A DNA stretch of 64,000 bases from Diadophis punctatus similis (GCA_023053685.1 JALIGW010000002.1:163572534-163636533); one strand, 5' to 3'; positions 1 to 11,458 are shown, counted from the first letter of the stretch. The notes: a model not told the origin generated them from the sequence alone. Numbers and translations are program-made.

Positions 1-120
1 TATAACATTGAAGAACGTTAGGACTGGTAATCTGCTTTCTATTATCATGATAAAGCATATTTTCTCTTCCAGAAATGTGGAAACAGTACAGGAGAATGGC
101 TGGGCTCTCCTTTTCTACAT
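1..120 (-). other. PPARGC1B: PPARGC1B intron 5 (partial)
   Basis: This is the intron that follows exon 5 on the minus strand, truncated by the window edge. No recognisable element was seen before the CR1 tail that starts near 121. Confidence 0.6.
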
Positions 121-203
121 ACGTTGTACGCCGCCCGGAGTCCCGCGGTGTATGTTGTACGCCGCCCGGAGTCCCGCGGGAGTTGGGCAGCCTATAAGAA
201 CGA

Positions 204-234
<31 letters not shown>
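121..234 (+). mobile_element. CR1-type LINE 3' end (5'-truncated) abutting the exon 5 donor
   Basis: The segment carries the 3'-terminal motif of squamate CR1-type LINEs (GTTGTACGCCGCCC..GAGTCCC), then CCTATAAGAACGATT and a tail of (AAATA)n units. A better preserved copy of this 3' end sits at 22600-22679. The 26-nt terminal motif is present twice, at 123-148 and 154-179, separated by TGTAT, so a short tandem duplication has occurred. The tail ends at 234, directly against the GT of the exon 5 splice donor, which is read on the opposite strand. No reverse transcriptase coding sequence remains. The element is antisense to the host gene. Confidence 0.85.
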
Positions 235-235
235 C

Positions 236-1412
236 CTGTTTGATGGCAGGGGGTGAAGCACTGACTCTCATTTGCTGCGTAAGTATCGCTTTCCCTAGAA
301 CTTTCTGGTGAAGGGGTCTGCAATTCCATTGGGAAACTCTGGAATCCCCCGTCCATCTCATCAGCGCCACTCACTTCTACTTCCGCTGCTGGTGCTTCTG
401 TATCGAAGTTTTGCAAAGACGAGCAGAGGGCAGGCTCCATTGAAGTGAATGCGTTTGCTGTAGTCGCTGAGGACAGGGTAGGTTCTGAGGGAGGTTTATC
501 AAGGAAAGACTGCCAAACGCTGAGCTCAGGGTTGAGTCTTTTAGAGCGACGCACTGCATAAATAGAGGTGTCCAGCTTGCGGCTTGACTTTCCGTAGGAT
601 CCCTGACCCATGGGAGTCCCTTGTTTTGCACCATCCTCTTCTGCAGTTTCAGCCCCGGACTCTACTTTGAGACTCTGTCTCAGCTCAGTTTTCATTTCAG
701 GTATTATTTTGGTGGCAGGATTATTATATCCATCCGTAGATTCCCTCCCGGTATTGTGAGGCGAAGTTCTTGAAGATTTGTGAAGCTGTGACCTGGCCAA
801 GGAGGCGTAGACAGGTTTTGCTAATCGATATGGCTTACTCACATCGCATGGGAGTTCTCTGGCAAGCAGTTCTTTCAGGATGGAGAATTCAGAAAGCGGA
901 GTTCGGGATTGTTTGTAGTGCATGGAGAAATGCCAAGGGCCGGATGGGCAACTGTCATTCCCAGAGAGTGGAGGCTGCTGCAGCAGGGGATCTGGCTTTG
1001 CTCTTTTGGAGGAGCTGTGAAAAGGCTGGTGTTTCCCCTCAACAGGATGCATGGGGGGCAGTTTTCTTGGAGGAAGGCAATAAGTATGCATGTAGTGGAT
1101 AAGCTCCACTGCAGCATGAAGTTCCTTGTCTCCAGTGCCTTTCTCGGAGGAAGAGAGAGGAGGGGCTACACTGTTACCGCAATTCGATGCATCTTTACTT
1201 AAATTGCTATCTTCTTCGGTTTGGATGTAATGTCTCTGGGGTACAGAGCAGGTGCTAATGTTGTCAGCATGACACTTGTCTAGTGGCCCACTGCTTTTTC
1301 TGTGTGGGCAGTGTCTAGTGGTGGTGGTCGTAGTAAGATGTTTATGAAGCTCAGTACAGTTCCGACTTTGAGCCTGGGGAAAAGTTGACTTTCTGTCGTG
1401 GACACCTTCCAC
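236..1412 (-). CDS. PPARGC1B: PPARGC1B (PGC-1beta) exon 5, large coding exon
   Basis: PGC-1beta is a nuclear coactivator of ERR, PPAR and NRF-1 that drives mitochondrial and lipid-metabolism genes. The exon encodes about 392 residues in one open frame. Recognisable conserved blocks, in order, are SRNCTELHKHL, LIHYMHTYCLPPRKLPP, EFSILKELLARE with the LXXLL box LKELL (about 878-864), CDVSKPYRLAKPVYASLA, and RRSKRLNPELS. The acceptor is TTTTGAAG|GTG near 1413 and the donor is AAACAG|GTATTT at 236/235, leaving phase 1. That phase fits the DPTFGK segment that follows in vertebrate orthologues. The long glutamate run of mammalian PGC-1beta is absent; there is only a short EED. A run of six threonines follows HKHL. 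Beyond the donor the frame runs into the CR1 tail and stops, so it must be spliced. The acceptor coordinate is good to about one base. Confidence 0.95.
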
Positions 1413-2563
1413 CTTCAAAAGCAAAGAAAAAAAGGAAATTAAGCTACATCCAAAATTTATTCATTTCTTTGTTCTAGGTGGTTAAGCATAGAGCATATTG
1501 CAGCAGAGATCATTCAAATCTTTACATATTTCACATCACTAAAATGGCTGTTTCAAGACTTAATGATACCATACTTAATTAAAATACTTAATTTAACTAT
1601 ACTTAATTGCTGACAAACTAGTAAGATAACATTGTATGGGGTTTTTCCCCCCAACCATCCATATCAAATGCCATAGATTCATATTAGGTAATAAAACAAT
1701 GGAAGAATCATTCGCAGAGCCATTTCTCTATGACTTAAATGACAGAAGGTTCTGGCTTTAATTCAAAAACAAGTAATTTAATGGACAGAATCATTATGCT
1801 CTATTCTATTTCCAGAGAATTTGCGGAATCTGATTTTTCTGGTGGCTGCTTATTATTTCTCTAAATTTGGCTTCTATTCCCACCAAGATGTCTATGTTTT
1901 ATATAATATTGTGCAAATGATTGTGCAAATGACTTTGCTTTATGCTTGAAATAACAATAACCAATTCTCAACACCATGGTCAGAGAGGTCTTCATAACAA
2001 AAAGAGGAATATTGATTTCTGATTCATAAAACAAGTGTCAAAGAGGAACAGAGTGAAATTGCAGCTTGCACAAGCATTTAACACAACTAACAAGTGTAAA
2101 CTTGTTACAGAGTTGTCCCTGTAGTTCCCTCTTTACTTTTGGTTGACTAAATTATTAGCTAGAATGATCAGGAACCTGTTTAATTTTCCACTTGGTGCAG
2201 AGTTTGTCTTCCAGTTCATTTCAGGGTGGTTAAAGCTTCCCCCACTTACTACTTTGGTGTGTTTTCTACATACATTTGTTAACTATCAAAAAGTTCATGT
2301 ATTTCTTCTGCTTGTTGTATGGCCTGTAGTATACACCTATGGCAAGGTCATTCTTTTTTCCCTTTTATATTAATCCATATGCATTCTAGGAGCTTTTCAT
2401 CCTTGGTTTTATGCATTTCTGTAGAGATGTACTAATCTCTCATAAATAATGCAACTCCACCTCCTCTTTTGTTAGGTCTGTTTCTTTTGAGCAGTTTATA
2501 TCCTTCCATCACCACATTCCAGTGTTGAATTTCATCCCATCAAGTTTCAGTAATGGCAACTAT

Positions 2564-2632
2564 TTATTTATTTATTTATTAGTTGCATTTGTATGCCACC
2601 CACTCCACAGAGACTCTGGGCGGCTCACAACA
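2564..2632 (-). mobile_element. Very short antisense CR1/L2-type LINE 3' end with 8-bp target duplication
   Basis: A (TTTA)n run is followed by GTATGCCACCCACTCC..CTCTGGGCGGCTCAC, which is the reverse complement of a LINE 3' end. GCAACTAT occurs immediately on both sides, at 2556-2563 and 2633-2640, consistent with a target-site duplication. Only about 70 bp survive, so it was severely 5'-truncated on insertion. Confidence 0.75.
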
Positions 2633-3690
2633 GCAACTATATTTCCCCTTTTGTACTATTACTTCAACTTCACCCTATATACCTATATTAGCTATATAAC
2701 CTATATCAAACCTATATAACCATCATATTAGAACCAACAAATGTAATTCATAGCTCCAGCGATTTAATCATATAAGCTGTTTTTGCCTAAAGACTCTATA
2801 AGTACAGTAGAAAATTATCTTGTTTCTTAACTGCACTTAATTGTGTAAGAGTTGTAGTTTATTGTGCATGTTGTTTTATTCAAAGATGCCTGTAACAAGC
2901 ATTGCTCTAATCAACTATTTTTTCAAATGATTTCTACAGAAGCTTTGGTATTCTATTCTGTTTGAAGTCATTTCCTTAAATATGGGCTTAAAGGACTAAT
3001 ATAGAAAGAAAGACATAATAGAAGGCCCTCAAGAATTGCTTTTGCATCTATATATTGTTTCTTTTGTTACTGGGGATAACAGTCTTCCCCTCTTTGCACA
3101 TTTGTGTGTTATAGTATTTTGAACTTGTTAGTTCTATTTGAAAAGTATAGTTTTTATAAGCATTTATACACAGTATATGGGCTGGACTTTCATTCTGAAC
3201 CCTAAGGTGATTTTTTTTTAACACCCTGAATCAGAGAAGAGATTAGGTCATTATCCACCCTTCGCTGCAGGAATTGGTTATCTTTCATCACAGGCTTGGT
3301 TCCATAGCATTTTACATAGCAGGTTGGCTTCTTTTTATTCTTTTCTTTGTCTTTTGAAACTTGGCACAGCTGATAAAAGTGCCAAGCCATGGGAGTACTT
3401 TCCCTTTCACCACTTTCATGGCATAAGTTCCAATCCTGCAATTTGGATGGCATTAAGTGGCTGCATAAAATGGAGGGGAGTGGAATCACAGTTGCAATGT
3501 GGGAAGACTCTTGCTGAAGGGGAAAAGTTCCTTTTACTTTCATTTCTAGAAAATTAAAGCAGTGAAAGATGTGTGCATAAATATACTGCCTGAAAGGTGG
3601 ATCAGCGGGGATGCGATACCATTGCTAGGAGACTTTGGGCTTGACTGGGACTATGGTTAAAAACAAAAGGCAACGTGCCTAGCATTTAAC

Positions 3691-3732
3691 AGCACACACA
3701 CACACATGTATGTGTGTGTGCACACGTGCGTG
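3691..3732. repeat. CA/TG microsatellite, self-complementary
   Basis: A (CA)n run is followed directly by ATGTATG(TG)n and CACACGTGCGTG. The two halves are complementary and could fold into a hairpin. Confidence 0.85.
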
Positions 3733-4131
3733 TAAGTAAGTATCTCAAGTTGCCCAGACATGATGGCAATGGCAAGAAACAAATCATTTAGCTGTGATGC
3801 ATAATTCAGTAGTTGCAGCTCAGCTACATATATACATACCAATTTCAGCAGCTACAAAGATATAAACTAGAGGGAGAATCACATTAACCCAGCAAGTAAC
3901 CCCTGTGCTGTGAGTGCTAATTTCCATTTTTTTGTGAAATTCCATATACTTTTGGTCCTTCTAGCCACTCTTTTGAGTTCATTTTAATTGAAACGATCAA
4001 TAAAAATGAAAATGACTTAAAATAGTATCAAGAAAAAGACAGAAATATATGTAATCTTAAAGAAAAATACACTTAAACATCCATATTCAATATTTTCCCT
4101 CATAAAAAGAGGTATTTGAATACATGAATAT

Positions 4132-4654
4132 CAGGGGTGGTTTCCTAATTTTTTTACTACCACTCTGTGGGTGTGGCTTATTTTGTGGGTGTGGCTTGCC
4201 AGCCATGTGACCGGGTGGACATGGCTTCTCAGACTGCTGAAGGGAGGGGAACTGAGATAGGTCCTGCTGCCTGTTCCCCCTCCCCTCAGCAGCTCGAGAA
4301 GCCTCAAACGTGCAAAAATGCCTGAGATCATCACCGCACGTTCATGGCTTCTTGGACTGCTGAAGGGAGGGGAATGGAGATAGCTCCTGCCGCCCGTTCT
4401 TTCAGCGTCTCACACGCTCCCTCAGCCATCCTCCCCTGCTTGGACTCACTGTGGGGTAGGAAGGCAGCGCATGCGCAGTGCCGGAAGCTCGGCTTCTGGG
4501 CCTGCGCAGAAGAAATTTTTTTTAAAAAAATTAAAAAATTTTTTTTAATGGCGGCGCCTAGGCAATGGCAACCAACCGCACCGGTACTGTGACGTCACCA
4601 GCGGGCCGCTACCGGTGCTATAGTGTGGACCGCACCTGTAGGAACCCACCACTG
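4132..4654. mobile_element. Non-autonomous hAT element, CAGGGGTGG family
   Basis: The element starts CAGGGGTGG and ends CCCACCACTG, near-complementary termini. It is flanked on both sides by ATGAATAT (4124-4131 and 4655-4662), the 8-bp target duplication typical of hAT transposons. No transposase frame is present. Inside is an imperfect duplication of a GACTGCTGAAGGGAGGGGAA block (about 4232 and 4357) and a GCGCATGCGC palindrome at 4467-4476. Related copies lie at 16753, 19907, 26287, 49095 and 61184. Confidence 0.9.
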
Positions 4655-5568
4655 ATGAATATAATATATAGAAAAAACAGCTTAATACCGGTATATCTAA
4701 GACATTGAGACTGGATTAGAGTAGAAGGATCCTTAATTATAGGATTCTTCCAAGCTCTTTTTCTATACTAATATGTCAGCCAATTTTCTATACTTTAACG
4801 AAGTAATAAGAAAATAAAAAGAAACATTAGCTTTGTAGGGGAAAAACAGATTGTATTATTTCGTGAACTGTATTGTGTTGTAAGTCTTTGGAAATATGGA
4901 CAAACCAGTATCAGGATTAATATTTTAATGCTTTTCCAGATTTCCTCAAAGACCTTTGATCATCTGTGCACAATACAGGATAGATAAAAAGTCCTTATCT
5001 TTGTTTCTTACAGTATCTATCTACCTGCATATATCATGAAACAGAAAAACCTGAAAGATATAAGCTGTGGAGATACATTAAACTTATTCAGAAATCAAGA
5101 GTAGAGGCCAGAAAATTTTCGAAAGAGCTAGCAGGGAAAAAAAATATTTTAAAAAAGCTTCTTTTAAAGATTTCAGAGGTATGGTATAGATTGCAGAGAT
5201 TCTTCAGTCAATTTCTGTCCATGTGACATATAACAAACATGACATTAAGCACAGAAGGCTTAATATCTATCCCCACCCCAGGCTTCATTACACTCTGTCT
5301 TCCCATGTTCCTTATCTTTCCCTATGCAATCCAAATTCATTTATTTAATACACTGCACAATTTCCTTCATCCAAGTGAAAAACCTTTCATGGCCTCTTGT
5401 GTGTTTTTAAACAATTGGTTTTAACAACTGGATGGTTCTATCACTTTGTACGTTGTGTTCATAATAAATGACAAATCCGTTATATGCAGAAGGATCCAAG
5501 TTCTATCTTTTTGGCATGGCTTATCCAAGTCTGCCATTCTAATGCCTTAATCTTCAGGTGGATCAAAC

Positions 5569-5599
5569 AGAAAGAGTTGTACTATCTTGCAGAACAACA
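5569..5599. repeat. 31-bp direct repeat, distal copy flanking exon 4
   Basis: This 31-base segment (AGAAAGAGTTGT..CAGAACAACA) recurs in the same orientation at 6221-6251 with one mismatch. The two copies bracket exon 4 and about 650 bp of locus. Confidence 0.85.
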
Positions 5600-5968
5600 T
5601 TCCCAGCACCATTCTTAAAGATTTTGAAAGACATAAGCAACTGGTTGCTATGATGGCTTGCCTGTGAGAAGAAACGTAGGGGGAAGGAGGACTATAAATA
5701 CAGAGAGAACAACTACCCAACCTTCATAGGAGCTCTCGGTGGGAGAAAATATTTGGCCTATTTTCACTGGAAGATAAAGTTGAAATAAAGAGGAAAAACT
5801 GACCACATCACCTGGAAAGTGACTCTGGAGAGTCACTGCCAATAAGCGCAACTAATGCAGAGCTAGCGATCTGAACATATGACAACTGTGTAATATTCCT
5901 GGCAAAAATTTCATCTCACATAAACATAGTCCACTGTTATGTAAAGCTATAGCTGCCAAGAACAATAC

Positions 5969-6085
5969 CTTTGCACATGATCGCTGAGGTCTGGATTTAG
6001 GAGGTCCTTGACGCCATATACTCCCCTCTCTTTGAACCTCATAGCTTGGAGGCACATTGGATGGTGAGAGAAGCAACTTCTTTAG
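5969..6085 (-). CDS. PPARGC1B: PPARGC1B exon 4
   Basis: The exon is 117 bp, 39 codons, phase 0 at both ends. It begins LKKLLLSPSN; with the terminal leucine of exon 3 this forms the nuclear-receptor-binding LXXLL box (LKKLL), equivalent to LQKLL in mammalian PGC-1beta. It ends PQRSCAK, matching the conserved QRPCVK region. The acceptor is CCCTTTCTAG|CTAAAG at 6086/6085 and the donor is GCAAAG|GTATTG at 5969/5968. The frame reads into exon 5 as ..CAK|VEGVHD. The rest of the longer open frame below 5969 is intron. Confidence 0.93.
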
Positions 6086-7098
6086 CTAGAAAGGGAAATG
6101 GTGAAAGAAAGAGTCGAAATTCCTACATAAATGAACAGTAGTCACTTCTTTTTAGGTTCCCTAAATTCCCACACTCAAACACAATCATAGGATAAGTGAG
6201 GTAGAGATCCAAACTAAAAGAGAAAGAGTTGTACCATCTTGCAGAACAACAAACTAAAAGCCACAGTGTTAGTTAAATACTTTATTTTAACAGTCTATCT
6301 TGCCCCCCCTACAGAATTCTTTTAGCATTATTCATACAACTCCTCCCCTTTTTTTCCATACATTAGGAAGAGTATCAAAATATCAAAATCATACTCATAC
6401 CCATGGCTGTCAGGGAAGGGTAAGAGAACAGAAGAGGCATGGTAGCTGAGTTGCGATGTTTAGGAGACAGCTTTCATGGCAAAGAGCATCTTATTTCTTC
6501 CATATAAAAATAAATTCTCAAAGGTTTGGAATGGTTCCATAGATATTCCCCATTATAGAAAGTGACAGAGAAGAAAGAAGTCCCCTTCCCTTGAACATGA
6601 GTAGAATTTCATCATTTTCTTTAACACCCCCCCCCCAAAAGATAAAGAATCATATGAATCAAGCTCATGAGGAAGATGCATCACAGAAGGACTGAAGACC
6701 AGCAATAACTTGGCAAAGCCAAGCTTTAAAAAAATACTGAATTTATTGCTGCAGTTAGTCTGACTTGCCATCCCATGAAAATAATAAAGAAATAGTAACT
6801 CCGATACATTATGATATCCAAAATTCTTAGGAAGAACTTGGTGCATATGCAGGCTGAACACCAGCTAAAGAACTGGCAACAGTGATTTCACATTTTGTGG
6901 ATATACCATAATAATAATTTAAAAGCACAGCAAGCTTTCATTGATGGCTGGAAGAAATAACATTTATTTCACATAATTGGATAAAGGTAGGAATTATATA
7001 TTATCTCAATAAGCCCTGAAAAAATGTTGACAATATAAAGATCCTGCAACTTTTTGGAAATAGCTTAACTGCCAAAATTGAAAAGTACTCCTTTATAA

Positions 7099-7210
7099 CG
7101 GGGTGGGGAACTGTGGCCCTTTTATGACTTGTGGACTTCAACTCTCAGAATTCAGGAATTCTGGGAGTTGAAGTTGCGGGTCATAAAAGGGCCATAGTTC
7201 CCCACCTCTG
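7099..7210. mobile_element. Palindromic hAT-like MITE
   Basis: The 112-bp element is an inverted repeat built around GAATTCAGGAATTC. Its arms carry GGGTGGGGAACTGTGGCCC on the left and the complementary GGGCCATAGTTCCCCACC on the right. The flanks CTTTATAA and CCTTACAA match at 6 of 8 bases, consistent with a decayed 8-bp target duplication. It shares the GTGGACTTCAACTC core with the MITEs at 24.5 and 46.1 kb. Confidence 0.75.
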
Positions 7211-9312
7211 CCTTACAAGAAAGGCAGATTGTCCTAGTACTTTACTAGTACTTTACTATTTACTAGAAGTCATGATTTCAAAACACTCTCCAAAAAAGCT
7301 TCATAAAAATTTTGGAAGTTCTTTCCAAAACAACAACATAGGATGGGTATGCTATGGGCCAGCCATAGTGGTTAGGGTAGAATTATATTTCAACATTGAC
7401 CTCATGGTACCTTAAAATACTAGCTAAGTTAAACTAAATACAAGTATGTAACATATTATTTTCTTCAACCTAGAGACAAACAAGTAGAAATTGGGGTTGG
7501 AGAATGAATATTTTCCGGTGTGAAAATTTCAAATTTCTGACTCCTTTTTTAAGTTGCAAAGAGAGAAAAAAATACTTTCAATAGCAGTTTGTGAAAAGAT
7601 GCTGTTCCCACATTCAGAGAAACCAGGTTTAAAAAGGGCTGCCGGTAGGTTTCCAGTCTCATGGCTGGCGGTATTAAATTGGTTTCTGAAAATTTTGAAT
7701 ATTCTCCTTCTCCTTTATCCTAATTTGTGATTTATTTTCAGATACTAATTTCAGTATGAATCAGGAAGTAGGCATAAGCTCCTGCCAAAGAAATTAATTG
7801 GATGTAACATTCTAACAAGGGTTTCAATTAATTAATTCAACAGCTCATGAAGCAATCTGAAGAAACATTTTCTTTCTTAGTTTGAGGTGAGTTTAAGGAT
7901 GTCTGTAAAACAGATATTATATTCCATTAAAAAAAAACCCCAACTCTGAGTAAAATATTATTTTTAAATAACTGATAACATTTTTTTTCTGATTACATGC
8001 CCAGAATATCTGTTTTAAAAAAACAAGAAATTCACATTCCCCCCTCTCTCACTGAAGGCAAAATGGAAACCTTAACCAACCATTTGACTCTGGTGGGAAT
8101 ATAGCAGCAGACACAATGCTTTAAAGATTGTCCAGAAACTCAAAACTCTCCTTAACAATTAAGCAAATGACAAATATTCAATTAGTTCCCATAACCAAAA
8201 TCTTAAAACTTTTTTTTAATACAATGTAGTGCAATACTAATTTGATCCTCTAGTTGTAAACTTTCTACAATGATAAAACATTAAAAAGTTATTTCCTCAA
8301 TTCTGCAACGTATACATCATATATATGAGACATATATAGAGACATACACAGGCAGTTTTGTGACATGGAAATGTGTACTTCTTACCACTAGATGCCACTA
8401 TAACACTTTTAGAAATTATGAAATTCATTAATGGTAGGTAACAGGTAAGTGGGATGGATGGATGAGAGGCTAGAATCTGTTCCTGGTATCCTGGGCAAGG
8501 TTCTGCTTGAAATGAAGAATGCTCCTGTCCTATAAAAGCATATTTTGGGAAAGGACATTATGGAGCATTGAAGTTTCAGAGTTCCATAATGATCTTTCCT
8601 TGTTAAGTGAAACCTGGATTACAAGCAGCAGTATTTTCTATTATCAGAGAGGCTGTCATCCATAATATTCTTTTCTTTGCTCTCACCTGCTGGTTGGCTA
8701 ATAATACCATGTACTGATGGAATAGAACCCGCAGAAAATCAACTGCAGATTATTCTGCTACCTCAAGGGAGGACTAAGGTGCGTGCCTCAATTAAGAACT
8801 CAAAATTTCCCTTAAATGTCAGTTTTCCTTGGGAAAACAACTTCCTTTACAGGAAGCAAGTTTCAAGACCCTTGGAAATTATATAGGCACTATGTGAGCT
8901 AAAGAGTTAAACTCAATTTCTGATGACTACATGGATATAACCATGCAACAGCAGTATAACATCTTGTATTTCCCAGTGATATCTGATGGTTTCTCATCCA
9001 AGTACTAATTAGTTCAATCTTTATCTCATTTGGTTTCCAAGACCAGCTAAGATTGGCCAGAGGCAACTATCAGCCGAGACAAATCTCAGAACAATTTATT
9101 AAATTACTGTACTAGAACTGGTGGTTTTAGAGAAAAGCTGCATAGCAGCTTGCCCTATATCATGACTACTCACGCAAAGAAAATGTCACAATTTACAAAA
9201 TCATGTACATCTCCTTAACAGACATGAAAGTGTAATGTAAGGAAAAATGTAAGAGGTGAGACAAAATGTTGAACAGTGGGCATCCCTAGAGTAGATAGTA
9301 TTTGAAACGAAT

Positions 9313-9760
9313 ATAGGTGGTCCTTGACTTACAATTGGGACCAGATTTCCAGTTGTAAGTTAAGGTACCCATGTGACAAGACACAATTTTACAACATTTT
9401 CTGTGGTGGTCATTAAGCAAATCACTACAGTCGTTAAGTGGATCAACAGTCATTAAGCGAATGCCATGGCCGTAAGTGCAAACCCATTTTTCTGAAAGGG
9501 CTTGCCGGAAACCAGCAAAAAATGCCAGAAAACCAGAAAACATTGCAAATTGCAGTCATGTGATCAGGGGAAAATGCAACAATGTAAGGGCAAGCCAGTT
9601 GTCAAGCAGCAAAAATGGGGGTCATGTGATATGAAGGGTGGGGTGTATGGCACATTTATGAAGGCCAGAAGTGCTTTGTGGGGTGTAAAGCACTCGTTCT
9701 GCGCCAGTGGTAATTTCAAATGGTTAAGCAACCAGTCATTAAATGGAGGACCAGATGTAC
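9313..9760. repeat. Interspersed repeat of the 'tacaggtagtcctcgac' type
   Basis: It is recognised by comparison with four other copies in this window (21555, 40755, 51683, 61464). They share phrases such as GTCCTTGACTTACAA, CATTAAGCAAATCACTACAG and GTCATGTGATC. The ends are roughly complementary, which suggests a non-autonomous DNA transposon. It has no coding capacity. The class is unassigned. Confidence 0.7.
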
Positions 9761-10042
9761 TGTGATGTGCTTATGCGTTTTCATGCGCTAGCCAGCTCTA
9801 TGCTCTTCCTTTTTCTATCCCAATCATGTTCTTCCCGATGAAGATTACTATGGAGCAGATCAAATGAGAGCAACAATGTGGCACATGTATACGTATACAA
9901 TAATAGATATAACGCTTTTGTACTGTTATAACTGTAAGCCTATAATGAAAAAATTCAGACCTTTGCTTCCTATCATACCCATGCAGCCGGATTATCAGAG
10001 GCGCATCCAAATCCACCTTAAACAGTAGGAAGTGGTTCTTAC

Positions 10043-10255
10043 TAGAGACAGCTCATCAACCTCTTGGGCCACAGGAGGCCCCCTCGTGACTGGTACAGCA
10101 GGATTGGGGGAGGGGATGGGAGAGGTGTAGCCGCTGTTGGGCATGTCCCCCTCGTCCATATTTTTGAAGACAGCCAGACCCATGTCTTCTTCCTGAATGT
10201 CATCCAGTGTCTCAGTGAGAGCTGCCAGCAAAGCTTCATTCTCAGTGTCGATAAT
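10043..10255 (-). CDS. PPARGC1B: PPARGC1B exon 3 (acidic activation domain)
   Basis: The exon is 213 bp, 71 codons, phase 0 at both ends. It begins IIDTENEALLAALTETLDD, the conserved acidic activation segment of PGC-1 coactivators (mammalian IDSENEALLAELTKTLDD). It ends EVDELSL, matching EVDELSLL. The acceptor is TCCCAGCAG|ATTATC at 10256/10255 and the donor is TCTCTA|GTAAGA at 10043/10042. An alternative acceptor three bases earlier (CCCAG|CAG) would add one glutamine. The middle, with TSPIPSPNPAVP, is proline/serine-rich and less conserved, as in other species. Confidence 0.94.
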
Positions 10256-10717
10256 CTGCTGGGAAGAGTCAGGAGGACATAGGAGAAAAACAGAAATTAA
10301 GAAGAGATGTTTCCCAAACACAGTGTTTCTGACAAGATACAAACTCACTTGTAATCATATTCTAGTTATTTACACAACAGAGTAGCCAGATGTCTTTATA
10401 TTCTTTTAAAAGCAGGCAGAGAAACTGATAATACGATGGCATATTTATATTCAATACATGCCTAACATTAAACATACAGTAAACAGAAAGTTTGATCATA
10501 GGGCTCTAAAGTTTGGTCCATAAAATGATTCAAATGCTGACAAACATAGCATATAAACAACCATTACTATAATTCAGGAGATTTCTATTTACAGTGTTGT
10601 ATGGTCATTCTTTTAGCCATACCCTTCCTTGCCCCAATCACAATTCTTGATATTTTAATAGATACCAAACGCTGGGGATAGAGCCAAGAAGAATATATAT
10701 ATCTTTAATAGGCACAC

Positions 10718-10753
10718 TGTAAATACAGTGTGTAAATACACACTGTATTTACA
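10718..10753. repeat. Perfect 15-bp-stem hairpin
   Basis: TGTAAATACAGTGTG (10718-10732) is followed by TAAATA and the exact complement CACACTGTATTTACA (10739-10753). No T-run follows and the locus is intronic, so it is not a bacterial-style terminator. Confidence 0.85.
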
Positions 10754-11316
10754 ATCCTACTGACACTAGCCCAAAATATAACAATAATAGGACAAGCCAA
10801 ATCATAGATTTAATGTAATAACATCTGTAGAAACAGGGTTCCTAGTATTGTCAGGATTTGAGAGAGTCAACCATAACTCAGTTTGAATTCAAAGAGGAGC
10901 TGTGTTGAAGTTTCTTATTCCAGATAGTTACCACAATTTTTATGCTGAGGTAAACAAAGGACTCAGAACATAAAATATATGACATATAGGCAACGAGTCT
11001 GATCTATTCCAGTTTATTAAACCCCAGATAAGATCCCAAATTCATGCATTAATGAGAGAACATTAGGAGTAAAAATGTCTATCTATAAAACATTAAATAT
11101 TATCATTTTTGAAAATATTAAAAAACTTATGCTGTCCTAAGCAATTTAATGAGCATTAATTCTCATTGAACACAATGGACATTTTCTAATTAAAATTTCT
11201 TAGGATTAGATTAATACCTCTTTGATATCAAATAAAACATTACCCCTCAATTAATTGATGGCATCTCAGTCTGCTACTCTTTCTTCTCATTTATATTAAA
11301 AGAAATACAAATTGCA

Positions 11317-11458
11317 ATAGAGTGGAGTGGAGTGGAGTGGAGTGGAGTGGAGTGGAGTGGAGTGGAGTGGAGTGGAGTGGAGTGGAGTAGAGTAGAGTAG
11401 AGTAGAGTAGAGTAGAGTAGAGTAGAGTAGAGTAGAGTAGAGTAGAGTAGAGCAGAGT
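11317..11458. repeat. Pentanucleotide array (GTGGA)n then (GTAGA)n
   Basis: About fourteen AGTGG units are followed without a break by about as many AGTAG units, one C-bearing unit, and then GGAATGGAATGGAAT. The array sits at the tail end of an antisense CR1-type 3' end (11461-11512). Confidence 0.93.

Larger units (their letters stand above)
1413..5968 (-). other. PPARGC1B: PPARGC1B intron 4
   Basis: The intron joins exon 4 to exon 5, with GT at 5968-5967 and AG at 1415-1413. It holds a short LINE end (2564-2632), a CA/TG microsatellite (3691-3732) and a hAT copy (4132-4654). The stretch 2380-2545 resembles an old antisense CR1-like repeat (phrases such as GCAACTCCACCTCCTC and CAAGTTTCAGTAATGGCAA), but I am unsure of this. 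The remaining sequence shows nothing I recognise. Confidence 0.85.
6086..10042 (-). other. PPARGC1B: PPARGC1B intron 3
   Basis: The intron joins exon 3 to exon 4. It contains the second copy of the 31-bp repeat (6221-6251), a palindromic MITE (7099-7210) and one copy of the 'tacaggtagtcctcgac' interspersed repeat (9313-9760). The intervals 6260-7090 and 7220-9300 show nothing I recognise beyond A/T- and C-homopolymers. Confidence 0.85.

Noticed and set aside
8..211. 67-codon plus-strand frame at the left edge
   Set aside because: It runs through a CR1 3' end and begins at TTG; no domain was seen.
204..236. Extension of the exon 5 reading frame into YLFIYLFI
   Set aside because: This is the CR1 tail read through a GT splice donor; conserved protein sequence stops at 236.
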